Source of the DNA: Choanephora cucurbitarum
Lineage: Eukaryota; Mucoromycota; Mucoromycetes; Mucorales; Choanephoraceae
Direction: 5' to 3'
NCBI GenBank assembly: GCA_025331435.1
Contig: JAIWNI010000138.1
Coordinates: 1-63,704 of the forward strand
Length of the DNA stretch: 63,704 nucleotides
Shown here: positions 11,384 to 23,748 of the stretch, one piece after another
Layout of the letters: each line of letters starts with the position of its first letter
How positions within the stretch are numbered: position 1 is the first letter of the stretch
Made by a program: the position numbers and the translations under genes
Notes under the pieces: model-generated
What the model saw: the letters and a program-made list of their open reading frames with translations, nothing else
Told to the model about the DNA's origin: nothing
Databases searched by the model: none

Positions 11384-12668
11384 TTGCAATACTATCTACA
11401 AACCTTGGAATACCCAACCGGGCTATCCGATCAAGAAGAAGCCAATCTCAAGAAACAAATACCTCTATACTATCAAAATCAAGAACTTATATACAAGAAA
11501 AATACTAATCAACGTTTATTGATAAACTCTCAAGCCAAAGAAGCCTTTCATATGTATCATTCACATCCATTAGGAAGACATCTTGCTTTTCAAAACACGC
11601 TGAACAAAATAAAACAACACTATTATTGGCCTGAGGATGAAAGATGATGTACGCTTGTGAGTATCTACTTGTCCAAGGTGTCAAGCCAAAGGCAAGGAAG
11701 CCTTGCATGAACAACTGCATCCGGTCCAAGTACCTATACAACCTCTTCAACAAATTGCCATGCACAGTAAGTATATGCCAATGTCAAGAGCCGGCCATGC
11801 TTACATTATCGTAGCTATTGATTATTTCTCAAAATGGGTAGAATGTCAAGCCTTACAAACTACTACTTCTATTGACATTTTCAACTTTTTTGTGGAGAAT
11901 ATCATCACCAGGCATTCTGTTCCAAAAATCATCATTACAGACAATGGATCTCCTTTTCAAAGTCACCATATTGCTCTCATGTGTCAAAGTTTTCACATCA
12001 AACACTATTTTTCTACTGTATATCACCCACAAACCAATGGCTTAGTAGAGAGGTTCAATCGCACGCTTGGAACATGCTTACATACAATACCTGAAGAAGA
12101 AAAAAATGATTGGCACCTATACTTATCAAGCGTAAGATATTCATATAACACCGCTAAACAAGACACTACCAAGTATTCTCCATTCCAACTTCTTTACGGT
12201 TACCACCCAAACATGCCGATACAAAATAATCTTACACCCCACCATCGCCCAGTACACGATGATGATCGCATTGTTTTTGAAGAAATGCAAGCAAAGTTAG
12301 TACAGATTAGAAATCGTGCAACACTTAACATTCAAAAAGCACAAGAAAGACAAAGGCGATACATAGAAAAACGAATTCTAGACCTAGGAAAAGAACACAA
12401 ACCGCCCTTCAAGACTGGTGATCTAGTACTCAAACTGTCAAGTAGAGCCGAAGTTACGCCCGTTGCCACCATTGATGATAAATATCAAGGTCCCTACGTA
12501 ATAACCCAAACATATGATAATAGAACATACGCCTTAAAATCGCTCAATCCCAAACTGCAACACGAAAATAGAGTTCATGGCAATAAACTCAAGATATATA
12601 AAACACCAAATATTGCTTACAACCCCCAACTATTCATCCCAACTCAAACCCACTATGAATTATTGTGA
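11384..12668 (+). pseudogene. Ty3 integrase region, frameshifted
   Basis: An N-terminal HHCC-type zinc region (HMYHSHPLGRHLAFQNTL, then HYYWP) is followed by a frame break near 11645-11660; the Cys pair (CPRCQAKGKEA) sits across that break. The core (11703-12668) has AIDYFSKWVE, ITDNGSPF with the second catalytic Asp, and HPQTNGLVERFNRTL with the Glu. The first catalytic Asp, expected in a MDxxGP-like segment, is replaced: the sequence reads IAMHSKYM. A GPY/F-like C-terminal module (KYQGPYVITQTYDNRTYALK) follows, used by this family for target binding. The product would insert element cDNA into the genome, but the frameshift and missing Asp argue against activity. Confidence 0.88.
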
Positions 12669-13041
12669 TCCGCAAAACGAACTAGATCTTCTTGAAATAC
12701 TGTCTCAAGACCATAACAAAACCAATCCCCATTTAATGTTAGCTCTGATCCCTGATATTATTCGAAAACAAAATCCCAACAAAAATGAACAGATGGTGAA
12801 CTCCTTGGAGAAAGCTGATATTGCCATCAGATCACTTACTCAATACCGAAGAAAAATCATAAGAAAATTCATCGCAAATCAATTCCACGAAAAGGTGGCA
12901 TCTTTTGTATTTATAACTCAATTCAAAAAGACATATGAACCTCTTTTCACCAACAAACATCTTTACAAATACATTCTCAAGGAAGTTACCACTGAATACA
13001 AGAAACTCTTTTCCAAGACTATGACTATCAAGTCAAAGTAG
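12655..13041 (+). CDS. Extra small reading frame at the 3' end of the Ty3 element (128 aa)
   Basis: An ATG at 12655 overlaps the last codons of the integrase frame and runs to a TAG at 13039-13041, just before the polypurine tract. The product is mostly helical and basic in its second half (QYRRKIIRKFIANQFHEK). There is no signal peptide or membrane segment, so it does not look like an envelope protein. It could be an accessory gene of this element family or a captured fragment. It is intact while the neighbouring pol frames are broken, which may be chance. The family is not recognised. Confidence 0.4.
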   Translation: MNYCDPQNELDLLEILSQDHNKTNPHLMLALIPDIIRKQNPNKNEQMVNSLEKADIAIRSLTQYRRKIIRKFIANQFHEKVASFVFITQFKKTYEPLFTNKHLYKYILKEVTTEYKKLFSKTMTIKSK

Positions 13042-13055
13042 GAGGTCCTACTTTT

Positions 13056-13071
13056 CTGGGGAGGGAGGATA
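13056..13071 (+). other. Polypurine tract of the Ty3 element
   Basis: The purine-rich run TGGGGAGGGAGGATA directly abuts the first TG of the right LTR at 13072. This is the standard position and composition of the plus-strand primer of LTR retrotransposons. Confidence 0.8.
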
Positions 13072-13831
13072 TGTAACACCTTCTCTGGGTGACTGGCTAT
13101 TTTTTCTTTTTTATAAATATCTCTTTATTTTCTCTCTCAATAAAAATCAGCTTTGTTCTCATCTATTCTTTTTCTACCTAATTTATCCCATACGGATCTT
13201 TTTGTCCTTCGAGACTTTATTTTTCTTTATACTTTTCTTTCTTTATATTTTCTTTGTATTTTTCTTTTCTTTGTATTTTCTTCAATTACTACACGTTAAA
13301 CTAAACAAGTCTGCCATATAAGACTACCATAGTTAAACTTCGAATAAACAAGTCTATCAGATTAACATATTCGATTTCACTTTTCCTTACCCAAACTAAA
13401 CAAGTCTGCCATATAAGACTACCATAGTTTATTGAACTACCAAGTCCTTTAGGATTAATCAGTTCTCTTCACCTTTTATATTACTAATAAACTAAACAAG
13501 TCTGCCATATAAGACTACCATAGTTTATTGAACTACCAAGTCCTTTGGGATTAATCAGTTCTCTTCACCATTTATATTACTAACAACTAAACAAGTCTGC
13601 TTCTAAGACTACCATAGTTCCGGAATAATCAAGTCCAATAGGATAGAACTGTTCTTTTTACCTTTCTCTTACTTTTCCTCATAAAACTAAACAAGTCTAC
13701 TACTAAAGACTATCATAGTTATTACTTGTATCTGAATAACCAAGTCGTTAAGATTAACATATTCATATATTCTCTAAAGAAAACTATATTTATTCCTTTT
13801 AAAACCCCTTCTCTCGTACAACAACGTTACA
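13072..13831 (+). repeat. Right LTR (760 bp)
   Basis: Matches the left LTR over its whole length but carries one extra block of the AAGTCTG...AGACTACCATAGTTTATTGAACTACC type (two nearly identical blocks at about 13390-13480 and 13485-13570), which explains the extra ~98 bp. It ends GTTACA at 13831, and the next base starts a KDZ-end sequence. The LTRs also differ by scattered point changes, indicating an old copy. Confidence 0.92.
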
Positions 13832-13999
13832 CTTAAAGCAATATGTTTAATTTCGAAGCCAGATCAGAATAGGTTTAAGCAGGTAAATAAACTTTTTGTA
13901 TGGTAAATAATTTTTTCTTGCAACGTTAGCAGGTAAATAAATTTATTTACCAGCAATATTTTTTTGCTAGATTTGCAACGGAGAAATAAATACTAGGTG
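13832..13999. repeat. Isolated KDZ transposon terminal repeat (third copy)
   Basis: 13844-13999 matches the terminal inverted repeats found at 54287-54462 and 61236-61410, ending in ACTAGGTG. The 12 bp on its inner side (13832-13843) match the sequence just inside the 54-kb end rather than the 61-kb end, so it is a fragment of the end that flanks the transposase 3' side. It lacks one ~20-bp internal repeat copy. The rest of that KDZ copy is absent: the LTR begins immediately inside it. Confidence 0.85.
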
Positions 14000-14135
14000 T
14001 ATTTACAATGTAGATGCTTTTAAGCACTCTATATAGATCCTTTTAGGGGCTTGCAGGAATCATGAAATTATGCTACTTGAATCGATGGTTTTTATTAACA
14101 TATTCAGAAATAATTGACATGCTCAGAATTTAGCT
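14000..14135. other. Intergenic, nothing recognised
   Basis: AT-rich sequence directly outside the KDZ terminus. No gene or repeat seen. Confidence 0.4.
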
Positions 14136-15223
14136 TTAAACCTCGGCTTTGAGAGAAAAATAACGCCTGGAATAAATCATAGACCAAAGCCACCATCTTT
14201 TTTTTTGTCCGTTATATTTCAAGAACCTATAGATTTTGTCCCTGCACATGAAGTAGTAGAGCAGGTTATCGGTGAATCCAGCAGTTGATACAACAAGAAA
14301 AAAGGAGGAAGAAGTGCTCAATAGACAGTCTATATAAAAGAGATGAGCATGGATGAGACTTAATTTATACCAAAACAAAACGAGACTACAGCTTTTGTAA
14401 AAGCGCCTTTGTTTATACCAACGATCAGTCCATCGCTTCCCTGGAACAAGCACTTTAAACAATACGACACAGCGTTTTCAATCCCTCTTTCTTGCGAATT
14501 CTTTTGGTCGGTTTGAATACAGTGACTAGATTGCTTATCGCCTGCAACTATTAATTTCATGAAACGCCTCGCGTATTAAATTCAATCTATTTGCAACAAC
14601 TTTTCATTGCTATATCACAAGGCTAGAGGAATCCCCTGCTGACTTATGAACCAACTAGCCTCTCTTTATGTTTGATGAGCAACTCTATCGATGTTCTACA
14701 ACTGCATGATTTGCAAAGCAAAGTTATCGTATCTGCTTGGTATCTCTCCTCAATGGCTACAGGCTTGTTTTCATCTAACCATTATGGCATAGGCATACAT
14801 ACGATACCTTGTAACTTTTAAGCTCTGTTCACCAACACTATCATTTGCGTTAAGCATAACAGCTTCGTTTGATTCAAATCCGACTTCGTCATTTAGAATA
14901 TCCTTCTCTGTCATTATCATCAACTTGACTATCTCAAGCTCGGTCTTGTGAGTTAGAACTGCGTTCCATATCATTCTCAACATTGGGTCTATTGGTGTCC
15001 TCAGGGAGTAGGACCTTTCAAAGCTTTCAGATACTCCATGAAGAATACTATGGATTATTTTAGTGGCTTTGTGTATATCTGGTGAAATGCTTATGTGCTT
15101 ACAGCTTGGTATCGGGGATGAAGTACAATCAACAGCTTTTGCAGAAGAAGAGCTTTTGAGAAAAGGAAAGATAAGTAGAACAAGGCTATAGGGAAAAGGC
15201 AACATGAAGAGGGTTTTGTACAA
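14136..15223 (-). pseudogene. Possible decayed gene, family not recognised
   Basis: Minus-strand open stretches at 15223-14771 (150 codons), 14560-14360 and 14462-14136 follow one another but are not joined by clear splice sites and are separated by in-frame stops. The first begins with a hydrophobic segment (about residues 5-22) that could be a signal peptide. The middle one reads MKLIVAGDKQSSH... and the remainder is Ile/Leu-rich. The arrangement suggests an old multi-exon gene losing its frame rather than a live gene. I could not assign a family, and a chance origin in AT-rich DNA is possible. Confidence 0.25.
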
Positions 15224-15471
15224 AGATAGAGAAACAAAGAAGACAAACTACTAATTTTGTTAAATAAACAAAAAAAAACTGATGAAAAGCATTCATAAAA
15301 ACATGTGTAATATAAGCTCTAGGATAATCAGGATTGATTTTCGAGAAATTCAGCAACGCTCAATATCAGCATTTCTTGTAAATCCTGAAGGTTTACTTGT
15401 GCTCTCTTTGGTAATTGATGCTTGGTTTTAAGGATTGAAGATCGGATATAAACACATTATGATTTGCATGA

Positions 15472-15753
15472 ATGAAGAGAGATCGACATAATGATCAGGC
15501 GTATCTCACTCTACTTTTTCAAGTTGATCCACCAACATCAGCTTACTCAAATGCCTTCAGAAACCAACACATGGATGCAATCGTCGAATTTTGCAGGTAT
15601 ATAGAGGCAGCAGTCAGAAGAATAGAAGCAGAAATCAGAAAACTGAACGACAAGATGAGTAGAGAGATTTCAAGTGTCAGCCCTCAGCAAGGCAGTACTT
15701 TTCTCCTTCGTTATTTAACAACAGTATCCAATTTAATAATTATTCTTTTGTAG
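15472..15753 (+). CDS. Small hypothetical reading frame, 93 aa
   Basis: Codons 40-65 have a heptad-like pattern (EAAVRRIEAEIRKLNDKMS) that could form a short coiled coil. A possible GT donor lies inside the frame near 15597. No family recognised; it may be an exon fragment of a degraded gene. Confidence 0.25.
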   Translation: MKRDRHNDQAYLTLLFQVDPPTSAYSNAFRNQHMDAIVEFCRYIEAAVRRIEAEIRKLNDKMSREISSVSPQQGSTFLLRYLTTVSNLIIILL

Positions 15754-18700
15754 AATAAGCTTCCGTTGAACTTCAACAAGTTAAGCCCCAACATATTTAA
15801 TCTCCACAAATCCAATCCTGTGAGCATTCATGCACAGGAGACATAATCATCTGCAAGCAAACACCATTCACCTTGAAGCGCGATCACATTGATATCTTTG
15901 AAAACATTGATATCGCTTTATTGAACGATGGATAGACGATGCAGTCAAACACAAGCTTGGGAAAGAATATGATGAGCGCAATTGTATTGACGTTATTACA
16001 GGTAATCATTTTGTGATTCAAAAGAAATCTGTGCTCTCTGTTTTGGCGGGGAAGTTTTGAGAATGAAACGTTTTGGCTATGATTAGCGATCAAGATCCAG
16101 GATTTTTGTAACAATTACGATACTTTGAGTTCGATACTTGATGCGTTTCTGCTGTCTCTGCAATCTTTCTTGTCTTCTTCTGTCTCGTTTTTCTTTTGCA
16201 TTAATATTAATTAAACACGCTAGGCGATTTGTAGACATACAGTGTATTCATTCAGTAGACACGCTTAGTTTTTTCAGTCATTCTTTTTGGAATGACTTGA
16301 GCTGAATTGGTTATTGTCTAGTGTATAAAACCAAGTAAGTTATTGTGTTGGTTGTTTAAGTTCTTTCATACCCCATCATCGCAAGCTTCTTCATTTAATT
16401 CTATGCATAAAGTCTGAGAACTACGGCTCGTTCGTTTCTCCTTCTCTTTTGTCTAAGTGTATACGTTAGGTTGTCGTCCTTGGTGGATTCCTCATCGTCT
16501 ATTCCAGGTTTATTTCTTTTAATGTGCGAAGGCAACAAGTTAAATTATTTCAGAGGATCTTCTACCCAATGAAACTAACAATTTTATTAATATTTTAAGC
16601 CACAACTATTTCTACTGATGATTATCGCTTTTTATTTCGTTTTCCTTTAATACCAAAACCCCTTCACAAGGCCGTCTATTCGAGGTAAGAGAACGAACTG
16701 TTTGAGTCAAGTCTTTAGCTGATGTTGCTTTATTAAAGTAAGAAGATTGAGACGGCTCAACAAATGCCTCGACCTGTAACAAATTAGCAACCTTTCTTTA
16801 CTCGCACGAAAACAACTCACTTGTTTTCCAATTCATTATTATATTCGGCCTCAGCCTACTCATTCTAACATCAGCCTGAGTTTATGCGACGCGAATACAT
16901 TCCTAAACTGATTTAAAAAAAAGGAGCGAATTCAAAAGTCATCTTTCACAGCAAAACTGAGCTGAACTTTCTCAATAAACATCTTCGTCGAAGAGTAGTA
17001 GGGTTTCTATGGATTGGCCAACTATAAAGAAGTATGATATGATAAAGGGATTTGAGTGTATATCAAGGTAATGATTATGCAAAAGCAATATATGGCATTC
17101 ATTCTAATGTTGTCGAACTTTAGTTTAAAATGCTTGATGAATAAGGTTGACAAATTCTTGAAATGGCAAATGCTAATGACCGCTCGAGTAGTATTTAAGA
17201 ACGAATGCACTTGGATTGAAGTATACGTAAGTGAGCTACAGTGAAGCTTATCATACCAAACCAATTCGTACGTTTTTAGGATGTCTATATGGTTCGATTC
17301 TAATACACCAATTGAAGAGATAGAACGATTAGTTTTATGACGAAGAGAAAATTAAAAAGTCGAATGAGCAACATCAGCATGCTTTACCGAATGGCTGTTA
17401 TATGCGCATCTACAACTACTACCGTTTGGGATTTTGATGCAAGAAGATCCAAAGAGACCAACTGTTTTGTTTTTCCTGAATGTAGAGATCGGTCTTTGTC
17501 TTTCTTTTTGGCTATACATGATGTATAATATATGGCTGATGATCATGTTCAACTCTTAACCACCTTTCGCCCTTCAATCCTCATGCGTGTTCATACTTCT
17601 CTGTATGCATGTCTTTATGTAGTGTGTGTGAATAAATAGGTCAAGAATTGCTGATCGTTTTCTTAACTCTACTGTGATGTTTGCTTATCGAAAAATTCAT
17701 TGCTTAAGGATTGTCTAGTGAAGTCCATGTTGCTGAGGACTAGTTTACCTTTGTTGGATCATGATTATTAACATCAATATCGACACTATCAATCTTGAAA
17801 TGCGACATCTTGCAATATAAGAAGCGAGCTGATTCAAACATTTTGATAGCCCTAGGTAGGTACGAGCATAGAATGGACATCGTTTAATGCAATCTTTTGT
17901 GTTTCATATCAAGGTAGATTGCTAACAGCATAACTCACTCACTTTCTTGACACCACTGATATACTGGATGTTATACGATATACACCCCTTCGGTTTATGT
18001 ACACCGACATCGTAAAATTTTGTACGAGTATACAATGATATTTACCTTGATGATAAACACAGAGGTATACCCTAAGATTGTTATGGCTCTCATTGAGATG
18101 TTGCAATTCAGATGAAGAAGTCTGCTGATAGAATAAAATATATCACAGCATGGTGCATAGAAGCAGCTCATGCTAATTATTAAAGGTATGAACACTTATT
18201 CAACTACATGATAGACTATCACTCTGGCTGCTGGGTTAAGTTTATGCTGAGTATGTTCAATTTGTCTCAGGTTGTGTATAGTGTATAGTTTACTTATATG
18301 TTGATAAAGTTTCAAGCAAAAAATATATGACTACGGAAGACAATGTAAGGCATATAATGGAACAAACTCGCTTTGTTGACTGGAATCGGATGATCTGAAG
18401 AAATTCTTTCTACATACACGAGTGGATACCTGTATCAACTATTTATATTGAATCTGCTTAATTCTTTTTAGTATTTGCATAATCTCTATATACAATAAGC
18501 TTGTCAATTCTAATATCATCATCGAAATATGCATGACTGCTTTAGCATTACATCAACCAGAAAAACACCATTCGTTTAGAATGCTTGCTTAAGTCTCTAT
18601 CTTTATGAAATTTGTATGCCATCTTTTATATTTAGTCATAAATACAACTGAAGTTTTTTACCTATTCGGGTTGAGGCTTGAGATCCTACATCTTACAAGA

Positions 18701-21700
18701 AAGGCTATGGTCTTCCTTAAAGAGATGACAAAGATGAGGTTTACTTTCTTTGTTTATGATCATTTTCACCAAAAGTACTCTCTTACTACTTTGTTTTAGC
18801 ATGCTGTGACATTTTTGAAAGATTTGGTATGTAACTGTTCAATTTTCTTTGGTACTATAATATCATTTTTATGTGTCTGACAATATAAAGCACTCATGTT
18901 CCCTTTCAAACATACTAAGGTCATTGTTGTCTACAACCACATTGCTTCTTAATCTGCGTCCTTTTTTTTTAGTGAATACGAAAAAAGAAACCTTTCGCAT
19001 CTACGTATTCATAAATAAACAATTTAATCACTTTAAACAGTCCATCATTTTCTATTGAAGCACCTAAACGGAAGATTTCAATCTGTACGGCGCATATAAC
19101 TGGCCTGACTGTCTTATGTAATCGACGTTATACAGAGTCCTCCCTTTTGCTGAATTGGTTTTTACCACTACTGCTTTTACTTCTTCCACTCTCATAACCC
19201 TTTGCGATTACTCTTGATTTTACTGCTCTAGCTTTTTAGCTCTCATAAAAGTATATGTGAACTTTATTGGAGATTAAAATAAGTTTATACTCACTCATCA
19301 TTAGAACTCCACGGCTTCCTACACATTCAAAGAGACTACAAGATTGAGCTATTCTTGTAACAGCATAAAGAGCTCATATCCTCGACTGGGAAAAATTGAA
19401 AGCCCCGTGGACAACGCGCTATAAGGATGCTATCGTGCATATCAAGCCCGATTTGAAACACGTGTGCAAGAAATTGACAACTGTTAAGGATTCTTTATGG
19501 CATCGTCGATATAGAAGAACGGTAATTTAGCAGACATCATGATGTTTCCAGATATCTTCTAGCGAACAAATGATAGAACACTGTTGAAACTGATCAACTT
19601 CAAGTGCAATTGCTTGATTAGTACACCCAACTAGTAAAGTATATATATCAAAATGCTACTCCCACTTTGTAATATAAAGTTATAGACCCGCAAGAAGCCA
19701 CTTACGGCAAATATCGAAGAAATCAAGACCAAGATTACTCGTCTTGAACAACAAAAAGGCAATACTCTTGTGGACCGTTTAAACCTGATGTCATTTAAGC
19801 TGCTGGAATCCTTCGAAAAGTTGACAAATACACAGAGGAAAGTGTGTACTAAAGTAAGTTGTCTAGATCATACAAGAAACAAACATCAAAGAAGAACAGA
19901 AGGCTAACATTGTCTGTTTGCTGCGTTAGGTTATCTGTATTGAGCATCGTTAATTCGAGCAAGAAGGTGTATTCTGACCAGTGTCAGAAGCACCTTCCTT
20001 TGACAACCATAAAGTCGCCCTCTTCTCTCCCTCTTCCAAGTAAGTGAACTACTATGTGCAGTATAACATTTTCACTAACAAGCCTCATACCGATAGACGC
20101 AGAGTGGGAAGATGATGAAGAGTAGACCAAAAAAAGAGAAAAGGAAGACAGCGAAACCACCATCATATCGTTTTCTGATGGTGGATGTGAAGTTCGTTTT
20201 GAATGCTGTCTTTGCTTAGGGGAGTTCAAGAACGACAGCTCCCTTAGTGATGAAATCGCCCAAGATTCCAAGAGCCTCAGATGTACCAAGTCCTTGTATG
20301 CCTACAACTCCTCACTCAGCAATAAGCTCATGTAGTCGATGAACTGGAGTGGTAAGGCCATACATGAAACTATAATGATTCACTAATACCAACTGTAAAA
20401 TAGGTTACAAGGGCGACATTTACTACATGGCCAAGCATGAAGGAGTTGATGATGTTTTGGCGGGTGCACACTTGGCCCTTCCTGCCAAAGCCTGTGATGT
20501 TGAAATGCTGAAGGAGACACTCATTGGGCTTTATAACTTCAAGATAATAATAAGAAATTCTTAGAAGAAAAGAGACTAGCAAAACAATATGCAATATAAG
20601 AGCAAATGATTTCGTATGATCATTCACTTGCCGTCTCTTTTACTTGCATCTAGTGGACTAGGGTGTATTTCTAGCCAAAGAAGAACAAGAAGACGAAGAT
20701 GGAAACGATAGACACTAGGTAGCAATTCAGCTCAACACTGTCAGATGGCTTACGGCAAAGATATGGATGAAATGAAGAGAAACAAAGCCTGTGTGCTGGT
20801 TGGAGCTGGGAGAAAAAAGATAAGAAGGAAAGAATATGATGCACAGATATACGCTAATAGTTGAATACGAGAATACGCTCAAAGTGCTGTAGATACAAGG
20901 GATCCGACGAGAGGGATAAGATGCAATGCCAGATTGGATGCTGAGTGTTGAGTGTTGGAGCTTAGGTTGTCAATGATGGAAACTGGTTGGCGATCAGCTG
21001 TAGAAACAAAAAGCTAGCAAACTACAGACAGAGCGTAAGCTACAAGACAACAAAAAGGGAGCAAAGTGAGAGAAGAAGCTATAGAAGAGCTATGTACAAG
21101 TGAGTTGGACTGGATGAGATTGGATCAAATTGGACTGGAATAGACTAGATCAAGCTAAACGGTTGCAGACGTAGTATGAGGAAGATAGTCATCTAGCTAG
21201 GCGTCGTTGCTCTAGAGATGGATCTTGCCTGATGGGAGTAGAAGGCTTGTTTCAAGACATTGTTGTAGAGCTTACATGGTAAATCAAGAGATCCAGGATG
21301 TGGATTGGTGTAGATGTGCTAGAGATTATTGCAAACAAGAAGAAAAAAGAATAAAGGCCTCTATGTTGTTGTATGTATAACAAAAAAATAAGAGAAAGAG
21401 AAAGATAGAGAGAGACAGAGAGAGACAGAGAGAATAGAAAAGCATATTGAGCTAAATGTGCAGATATTCAGTTTAATGATATTCCAAAACAAGAGAGCCA
21501 GCAAGCTTATAAGAGCTCAGAAGGAAGTGGGTGAAAGAATGTTGAGTACTGTTGCTTTGTTCGGAATACTGGATAGAGGCTATTCAGAAGACTTGACTTC
21601 TCTCATACGAAAGCAATCTGATGCTAATGACAACAGCTTCGCTGCTTTTCTCGACTGTGCTAAAAGAGGACTGAAAGGAGTTCTTATGGATGATGTACAT

Positions 21701-23600
21701 GGTCTGATAGGAAGGCTGCCACAACAACATTTGGCTACGATCTGTTATATATGACGACTAAAGCAAGCATCAGTAGAGAGAAGGATCTTATTTGATGTGT
21801 AGCATGCTGTTTGCAACACAACTAGTGCCATCAGACAGCTATTCTAGTTTTATGGGGTCTAGTGAGACACAGTTCTTTTGCTTGAAGCCATGAGCTTAAT
21901 ATGTGGAGAAGAAGCTGAAGCCGATGAAAAGGCTCACTCATTCACTCATTCATTCATCACAGGTCACAGCCGATACTAGCCTAATACGGGGTTTTTTCCT
22001 TTCATTGTATCTTCTGCGATCCTCAAGCACTTTTTTATCAGAGAGACTTTTTACAAGGAGTAGCCTTTTTTCGTCTTGCTTTTGTCGATCTTGATCGTAA
22101 TGCCTTTCTCTTTTGGAAACAATGATAAAAGCTTTTGAAAGTCAGTTACAAAGCATGTGAGCATGAGCTCATCTTGTCCCTTTTTTTAATATTTTTTTTG
22201 CTTTTGCTGAAGCCCTTCAAGGTACAATGTAACCGCGTGGTCCTTTTTGTGCTTGAATGCATTTTCTCTTGTGCGTTGTAGAGAAGGCAAAGTCAGGCGC
22301 TGGCCTCACTGCATTTTGCTTTTTTCTTGAGTTCTAAAAGAAAAAAATAAAGTTATCTCTTTTTGGCTGTGCATGAAATAAGGTTTGTGTTACACATCCC
22401 TCTTTTTATTTTTTATTTTATCATGTAAAATCGATTCTCTTCTCTTTTTGGAAAAAGGCCGAAAGGAAAAAAAAGCTTAGCGCGACTTGGTTAAACATAT
22501 AGTCAACAGCTACCTTAAGCAAATGAGTCTAGAATATACGTGAAAAGCTAGCTCTGTGAAAGTAGCCTACATTAAAAGAAAAAAAAATAAAGAAGAAAAA
22601 GTGATTATGCCATGGATGATTTCCAAAAACGGAAAAGTGAGAGAAAAAAAAAGATCGATAGAAGAAGAAGAAGAAAGAATGTTGGCTTTTTTTTTGCATG
22701 GTATCTTGTATGATTACTATACAATGTAACTATCTGATTCTTCAGTAAAACTTGACACTGTTTCTTACATTTGTTATGCTAACAACTGTTAAATCCAAAG
22801 TCCCAAAGAACATAGTTGTTCTCTCAAATCGTTTAATCATATACTGAGATCAGGCTTACTGCATGAAAATGTGACTTTTTACGGACTTAATTCTTTATAG
22901 GGTAAACTAAAGACAATGGATTTTTCTCACACAAGTCTCCAACAACTTTTCAACTTTTTGTTTAAATTTTGTTCCATCTCTTTCTTTACTCTTACTTTAC
23001 CTTACTTTACTCTCATCTTATTTTACTCTTACTTTACCTTACTTTACTCTCGCCTTATTTTACTTTACTTTATTTGATTTAACTCTCCTCTTACTCTACT
23101 CTACTCTTAATTTACTACTCTTTATCGCTATTCTTTGCTGAAATACTCAATTTGTCATTATGACTGTATTATTAGGGAGGCTTAATAACATTTCATCTTT
23201 TATACGTCTAATTTTTGTCATCTGCGGAGTTCAAGTTGACCAATAAAAGCCCACGTACAGTTTTTGCTATTGAGCGACCTAAATAATCGTGGTTTATACA
23301 TCTTATTTTTTTTGAAATCAGCCTTTTTGGCCCTGAAAGACCTTTTTCATTCCTATTTTCGTGATTTGTTTCCATGTATATAAACAATAAGATTGCATCT
23401 TTATATACACCTTAAAAAGAGCCGGTTCATGCTCATAAAATACCCCTTAAAAAGAGATTTCATACGAAGTGACTATCGGCCTTTCAACGAAAGTCATTAT
23501 TTGACATTTAACCAACAACCTGCATGAATTTGAGTATTTGAAGTTGCGAACTGTATTGTCAGGGAGGTACTTTTCAGCTTCCTTCAAGATGAAAAACGAA
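15754..23600. other. Long AT-rich region with no convincing gene
   Basis: About 7.8 kb in which open frames are short (<105 codons), on both strands, and without recognisable domains. A fragment on the plus strand at about 20400-20560 (codons reading YKGDIYYMAKHEGVDD...) has protein-like composition and may be a gene relic. Low-complexity stretches occur at 21393-21435 (GA-rich) and 22960-23130 (TTACT-rich). It is most likely decayed transposon and gene debris. Confidence 0.5.
22975..23065 (+). repeat. TTACT-rich direct repeat
   Basis: A ~37-bp unit beginning TTACTCTTACTTTACCTTAC occurs twice in tandem with few changes, within a pyrimidine-rich microsatellite-like tract continuing to about 23120. 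Confidence 0.65.
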
Positions 23601-23724
23601 TCTACTTAAATGTTCCCGTCAGAATTCGAGTTATAGGCATAAATCCTCAGTGGCTTTGATGGCTTACTGATTTCTTTACTTGTAATTTTACTTTTGTTCC
23701 TGAAGAAGTTTTTTGTTTTATTTT
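23601..23724 (+). repeat. MULE left terminal inverted repeat
   Basis: Starts TCTACTTAAATG. Its inner part (GGCATAAATCCTCAGTGGCT onward) is almost identical to the reverse complement of 26107-26229. Confidence 0.85.
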
Positions 23725-23748
23725 CTAAAAGTTTCTTAAACATCAAAC

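Larger units (their letters stand above)
1037..13831 (+). mobile_element. Ty3/gypsy-type LTR retrotransposon, decayed, with nested Helitron
   Basis: Two long direct repeats (1037-1698 and 13072-13831), both starting TGTAAC and ending GTTACA, enclose gag, aspartic protease, reverse transcriptase/RNase H and integrase in the Ty3/gypsy order. The pol domain order RT-RNase H-IN defines Metaviridae-type elements. A polypurine tract directly precedes the right LTR. Gag, pol and integrase each contain frameshifts, and catalytic residues are changed, so the copy cannot be autonomous. A Helitron sits inside it between the protease and the RT. The flanks do not show a matching 5-bp duplication: GCAAT on the left, CTTAA on the right. 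I see no obvious tRNA-type primer site beginning TGG directly after the left LTR. Confidence 0.93.

Noticed and set aside
12655..13041. Envelope-like gene in the retrotransposon
   Set aside because: The extra 3' frame has no signal peptide or membrane segment, so an envelope function is unsupported.
17285..17305. GGTTCGATTCT as a tRNA T-arm
   Set aside because: No matching acceptor, D-arm or anticodon arm could be placed around it.
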